A stretch of 64,000 nt of DNA from Arenimonas daejeonensis (lineage in GTDB: Bacteria > Pseudomonadota > Gammaproteobacteria > Xanthomonadales > Xanthomonadaceae): positions 1,426,001-1,490,000 of the forward strand of contig NZ_CP042453.1 in the NCBI RefSeq assembly GCF_007993735.1, in the 5' to 3' direction. Under the pieces are notes generated by a model. That model saw only the letters and a list, made by a program, of their open reading frames with translations. It did not search any database and was not told the origin of the DNA. Within the stretch, counting starts at the first letter, position 1; each line of letters begins with the position of its first letter. Shown here one piece after another: positions 60,664-64,000 of this stretch. The translations under genes and the position numbers were made by a program.

Positions 60664-61899
60664 CCAGGCGCCGGCACCGGCCGGTCCCGGGCGGTTCCTG
60701 CACACCGTTCCGGCCTGGGGCGCACTGGCGGGCCTGATGCTGATGGTGGAAGGGCCCGCGCTGCTGCTGTCGCGGTGGTCGCCCGCCACCGTGGCCCCGG
60801 TGCACGTGTTCACCCTGGGCGTGCTCGGCAATGCCATGTTCGGAAGCCTGCTGCAGTTCCTGCCCGCAGCGGCCGGCGTGCGTGTGCGTGGCGGCAGCCG
60901 GGAGGCCGCGTGGCTGCATGGCGCGCTCAACCTCGGCAGCGCGGCACTGGTGGCAGGCCTGTGGTGGCCGTCCGCGCTGCTGCGTGGAATCGGCGCCTGC
61001 GCGCTGGCTCTGGCCTTCCTGTTGCTGGTCTCCGCGACCTTGCCGGGGTGCTGGCCAGGGCCCGCAACAGCCTGCTGCACGCAGGCATCGGTCTGGCCCT
61101 GACGTCGGCTCTGGCGACAGCGGCGCTGGGTCTGGTGCTGGTGGGCGCAATGGCGGGCCACGTGACGATTCCGGTGATGCGCTGGACCGACGTGCACGCC
61201 GCCACCGGCTTGCTGGGCTGGGTGATGGCGCTGTTGGTGGCGGTGGCACGGGTGGTGATGCCGATGTTCCAGGGAGCACCGGCGGCGCCTGCCGCGGCGC
61301 AGGCGGGTTGGCTGATGACGGTCGCGATCGGGCTTCCGCTGGCGGGCCTGGCTTGGCTGAACGGCGGTGTCGGCGGGCCCTTGCGCGCGCTGGTCGTGGC
61401 CGCGGTGCTGTCGCTGGCGGGCATGGGCCTGTGGTTGCAGTCGCGCTCGCGCAAATCGGTGCCGGGCGCATTGGCCGGATTCTGGCGGATCGGATTCTGC
61501 GCGCTGGTGGCCGGCGGCGCGCTGGTACTGGCCTTGCCCGACGGACGCGGCCCGCTGGCGGGCGTGCTGGTGCTGGCCATCGGCCTGCCGATGCTGGTGC
61601 TGGGCATGTTGCTGGAGATCGCCGCATTCCTGGGCTGGATCGAACTGCACCGGCGTTGTGGCCGCGGCCTGCAACTGCCTGGCGTGCAGCTCCTGCTGCC
61701 GCCGTCCCGGCGCCGGTGGGTGCTGCGTGCCTTCGCCCTGGCGAGCGCGGCCCTGCTGCTGTCGGCGCTGTGGCCGGGCGCCATCGGCAGCCGCCTCGCC
61801 GGTGCGCTGCTGCTGTCGGCAAACGGCGTGCTGGCCTGGTCGCTGGCCGGCACCCGGCGCGGCGTGCGCGAGTTCGCCGCCGTCCACACCACACGCTGA
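60644..61899 (+). CDS. NnrS-like polytopic membrane protein (one frameshift in this assembly)
   Basis: About 418 residues with ten to twelve transmembrane helices and conserved His residues in membrane segments (APVHVFTLGVLGNAMFGSLL, PVMRWTDVHAATGLLGWVM, FLGWIELHRRCGRG). This resembles NnrS and related haem/copper-type proteins linked to nitric-oxide metabolism, but the match is by pattern only. The frame breaks near 61046; one inserted base joins LLLVSATL to AGVLARARNSLLHAG. ATG 60644 lies inside DUF2249, implying coupled translation. Confidence 0.65.
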
Positions 61900-61920
61900 C
61901 ACAAGCCCACGGAGCACGGC

Positions 61921-62266
61921 ATGACGCGAACCTCGAGTCCTTCTGGCGCCCTGTTGCTGGGCCCGCTGCGTCGCGGCATCGATGGCCTGGACGATGCGCT
62001 GCTGCTGATCCTGGCCGGACGCCGACGGCTGGTCGCGATCGCTGCCGAGGTCAAGCAGCGCCGCGGCCTTCCCGTCCGCGACCTGGACCGCGAGTCGCGC
62101 ATCCTCGCCCGGGGCCAGGGCCTCGCCCGTCGCCTGGGCCTGCCGTCCGACCTTGCGCACGGCCAGTTGACCCCTGGTCATCGCCGATGCCTGTCGACAG
62201 CAAGGGCTTGCACCTGATCCCGATCAAGGCGCGACCCCGGCCGCGGCAGGCAGTCTTGTTTCCACC
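61921..62266 (+). CDS. AroQ-type chorismate-mutase-like domain (frameshift; may be fused to ubiT)
   Basis: From ATG 61921 (ACGGAGC upstream) the sequence follows the all-helical chorismate mutase pattern: LLGPLRRGIDGLDDALLLIL, AGRRRLVAIAAEVKQRRGLP, VRDLDRESRILARGQGLARR. The frame breaks at the C4 run 62171-62174. In the adjacent frame VIADACRQQGL, the usual last helix, continues through a Pro/Ala-rich stretch straight into the ubiT ATG without a stop. The conserved basic residues of the active site (Arg in LRRGID, Lys in EVKQR, Arg in DRESR) are present. It could be a true chorismate mutase or a chorismate-binding helper of quinone synthesis. Confidence 0.68.
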
Positions 62267-62788
62267 ATGACCGTTACCGATCCGGATGTTTCGCCGCTGT
62301 CCCGTGCCGTGCTGCGCGTTTTCCCGCCGCCGGCGCGCTGGGCACCGCTGCTGCGCCTGTTGCCATCCGACTGGCAACGCCGCGCGCTCGAAGCGGCCGT
62401 GACACGCCTGCTGGCCGAACCGCTGCGCTGCAACCAGCTGGATTTCATGCGTGGTCGGCGCCTGGGCATCGAAGTGCCGGACCTCGGCCTGAACTGGGTG
62501 CTGTCGCTGGAGGGCGACCGCCTGCGCGCCACCGACGAACCGGCGCAGGCCACCGTGCGCGGCAACGCCACCGACCTGCTGCTGCTGGCCAGCCGACTGG
62601 AGGATGCCGACACGCTGTTCTTCCAGCGCCGTCTCGAGCTCACCGGCGACACCGAGCTTGGGCTCACCGCACGCAACCTGCTTGATCGCTTGCCCTGGGA
62701 GTCGGTGCCGCTGGGCATGCGCATCCTGCTCAACCGCGGCGCGCGGGCCGCCCGCGAAGCCCGTCGCCTGCAGGGGGCCGGATCATGA
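62267..62788 (+). CDS. ubiT: UbiT, SCP2-family lipid carrier of oxygen-independent ubiquinone synthesis
   Basis: 173 residues of the SCP2/YhbT type. The pattern LLRLLPSDWQRRALEAAVTR, LDFMRGRRLGIEVPDLGLNW, DADTLFFQRRLELTGDTELGL, TARNLLDRLPWE matches E. coli YhbT (UbiT), which binds quinone intermediates during anaerobic ubiquinone biosynthesis. Its stop overlaps nadA (ATGA). The partner genes ubiU and ubiV are not in the window. Location after FNR-type control and denitrification genes fits anaerobic use. Confidence 0.85.
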   Translation: MTVTDPDVSPLSRAVLRVFPPPARWAPLLRLLPSDWQRRALEAAVTRLLAEPLRCNQLDFMRGRRLGIEVPDLGLNWVLSLEGDRLRATDEPAQATVRGNATDLLLLASRLEDADTLFFQRRLELTGDTELGLTARNLLDRLPWESVPLGMRILLNRGARAAREARRLQGAGS

Positions 62789-63800
62789 ACACGCAGACGG
62801 GTCCGTGCTGGCGTCCGGAACTGGAACACGAATACGCCGGACTGATCGAAAAGCTCGAGAAGCTGCTGCCCTGCCTGGAAGTGCCGCTGCATCTTCCGTG
62901 GATCGACGCCATCCGGCGGCTCAAGCGCGAACGGGGCGCGGTGGTGATGGCACACAGCTACCAGTCGCCCGAGATCTTCCATGGCGTGGCGGACGTCACC
63001 GGCGACTCGCTGGCGCTGGCACAGGCGGCCGCGGACTGCGACGCACCGGTCGTCGTGCTGTGCGGCGTGCACTTCATGGCCGAGACCGCGAAGATCCTGG
63101 CACCGCACGTGAAGGTGCTGATACCGGATATGGAAGCCGGGTGTTCGCTGGCCGACTCGATCACCGCGGCCGACGTGCGTGCCCTCCGGGCGCGGCACCC
63201 GGGCGCGCCGGTGGTCAGCTATGTCAACACCACCGCCGAAGTGAAGGCGGAGTCCGACGCCTGCTGCACGTCCGCCAACGCGGTGCAGGTGGTCGAGGCG
63301 ATGGGTGCCGACAAGGTCATCTTCCTGCCCGACCGCTACCTGGGCGCCTACGTCGCCAGCCAGACGGCGGTCGAACTGGTGCTCTGGAACGGGCGCTGCG
63401 AAGTGCACGAGACCTTCACCGCCGCGCAGGCGCGGCACGCGCGCGAGCGCTTCGACGCGCGGCTGGTCGCGCACCCGGAGTGCCCGCCCGAGGTGCTGGC
63501 CGAAGCCGACTTCGTAGGTTCCACCAGCGCCATGGGCCGCTGGCTTGAACGCGAGCAGCCCGAACGTGTCGCGCTGATCACCGAATGTTCGATGGCCGAC
63601 AACCTGCGGCTGGCCTTCCCGGGACCGAGTTCATCAAGCCCTGCAATCTCTGCCCGCACATGAAGCGCATCACCCTGCAGAACATCTACACCTGCCTGCG
63701 CGATCTCGGCAACGAGGTGCGGGTGCCGGACGACACCATCGTGCGGGCACGGCTGGCACTGCAGCGCATGCTGGCGGTGGGTCGCGGCGAAAAGGTCTGA
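62785..63800 (+). CDS. nadA: Quinolinate synthase NadA (one frameshift in this assembly)
   Basis: About 338 residues. It condenses iminoaspartate with dihydroxyacetone phosphate in NAD synthesis and carries an oxygen-labile [4Fe-4S] cluster. The three cluster cysteines are in LCGVHFMAETAKIL, DACCTSANAVQVV and IKPCNLCPHMKRI. AHSYQSPEIFHGVADVTGDS and TECSMADNL are family motifs. The frame breaks near 63621; one inserted base gives FPGTEFIKPCNLC. It is coupled to ubiT and followed by nadB. Confidence 0.93.
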
Positions 63801-63819
63801 GCGCGGTGCCGGCTCCCTG

Positions 63820-64000
63820 GTGGTGGTGGGTGCCGGCGTCGCCGGATTGTGCGTGGCGCTGTCCGCGGCGCCCCGGCGCGTGCTGCTGATCAGCCGCGGA
63901 AACGGTGACGGGGCGACGAGCCTGGCCCAGGGCGGGATCGCGGCCGCGTTGGCCGCGGGCGACCATCCCGGCCGGCATGCGGCCGATACCCTGGCTGCCG
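63820..64000 (+). CDS. nadB: L-aspartate oxidase NadB, N-terminus only
   Basis: The window ends about 60 codons in. The FAD Rossmann motif VVVGAGVAGLCVALSAAP and the family segment ATSLAQGGIAAALAAGDHPG identify NadB, which makes iminoaspartate for NadA. The start is unclear: GTG 63820 is in frame, while GTG 63806 would require a one-base correction near 63815. Confidence 0.82.
   Translation, partial: MVVGAGVAGLCVALSAAPRRVLLISRGNGDGATSLAQGGIAAALAAGDHPGRHAADTLAA

Overview
The window is GC-rich chromosomal DNA from a gammaproteobacterium of the Xanthomonadales / Lysobacteraceae type. This is an inference from gene content: a fused lysAC with murL and murD2 (the L-glutamate route to peptidoglycan described in Xanthomonas), a sufBCDS operon with a GNAT and a Rieske gene, a cyanide-insensitive-type cydAB behind a GbsR-like regulator, a bacterial SET-domain protein, and integron attC sites of the aadA-like type. 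No rRNA or tRNA was seen.

Layout. 1-3 kb: an M20 dipeptidase cut by the window edge, a ComEA-like secreted helix-hairpin-helix protein, a catalytically dead RAYT-like protein and hutD. 3-9.2 kb (minus strand): Rrf2 regulator-sufB-sufC-sufD-sufS-GNAT-Rieske, tightly coupled, with a good sigma70-type promoter. 9.2-16.3 kb: VIT1/CCC1 transporter, SET protein, DUF5916 protein, and GbsR-cydA-cydB preceded by a perfect 20-bp palindrome. 16.3-23.2 kb: EF-G-like GTPase, an Asp/Asn-hydroxylase-sulfotransferase fusion, OsmC, a hydrolase, a glycine-zipper protein and PhzF. 23.3-27.6 kb: a 43-bp tandem repeat followed by a lower-GC integron cassette array (about nine attC sites, seven gene cassettes and one apparently non-coding cassette) with no integrase in view. 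27.7-35.7 kb: lysAC-murL-murD2, dienelactone hydrolase, ispB, ssb. 35.7-40.7 kb (minus): a tripartite efflux system with a QEGLA-motif protein. 40.9-46.5 kb: rfbBACD (dTDP-L-rhamnose) and an S9 peptidase with an in-frame amber codon.

46.5-64 kb is an anaerobic or microaerobic respiration island: an FNR-type regulator; the cbb3 oxidase genes with their assembly factors (SafE-like transporter, ccoS, ccoI, ccoH, ccoG, a small membrane protein, ccoPQON); sco; a SUMF1-fold protein; copper nitrite reductase nirK with a fused cytochrome c domain; then, divergently, an outer-membrane barrel, DUF2249, an NnrS-like membrane protein, a chorismate-mutase-like domain, ubiT (oxygen-independent ubiquinone synthesis), nadA and the start of nadB. 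FNR-type boxes lie before ccoN, between nirK and the barrel gene, and before the DUF2249 gene. The regulator at 46.5 kb therefore probably controls the electron-acceptor switch.

Quality warning. About thirty single-base lesions interrupt genes across the window, many at short homopolymers and many in genes unlikely to be dispensable (lysAC, ccoN, ccoO, nadA, sufD). I read most of them as assembly indel errors, not true pseudogenes. Interrupted genes are given their full reconstructed span and the lesion is stated.
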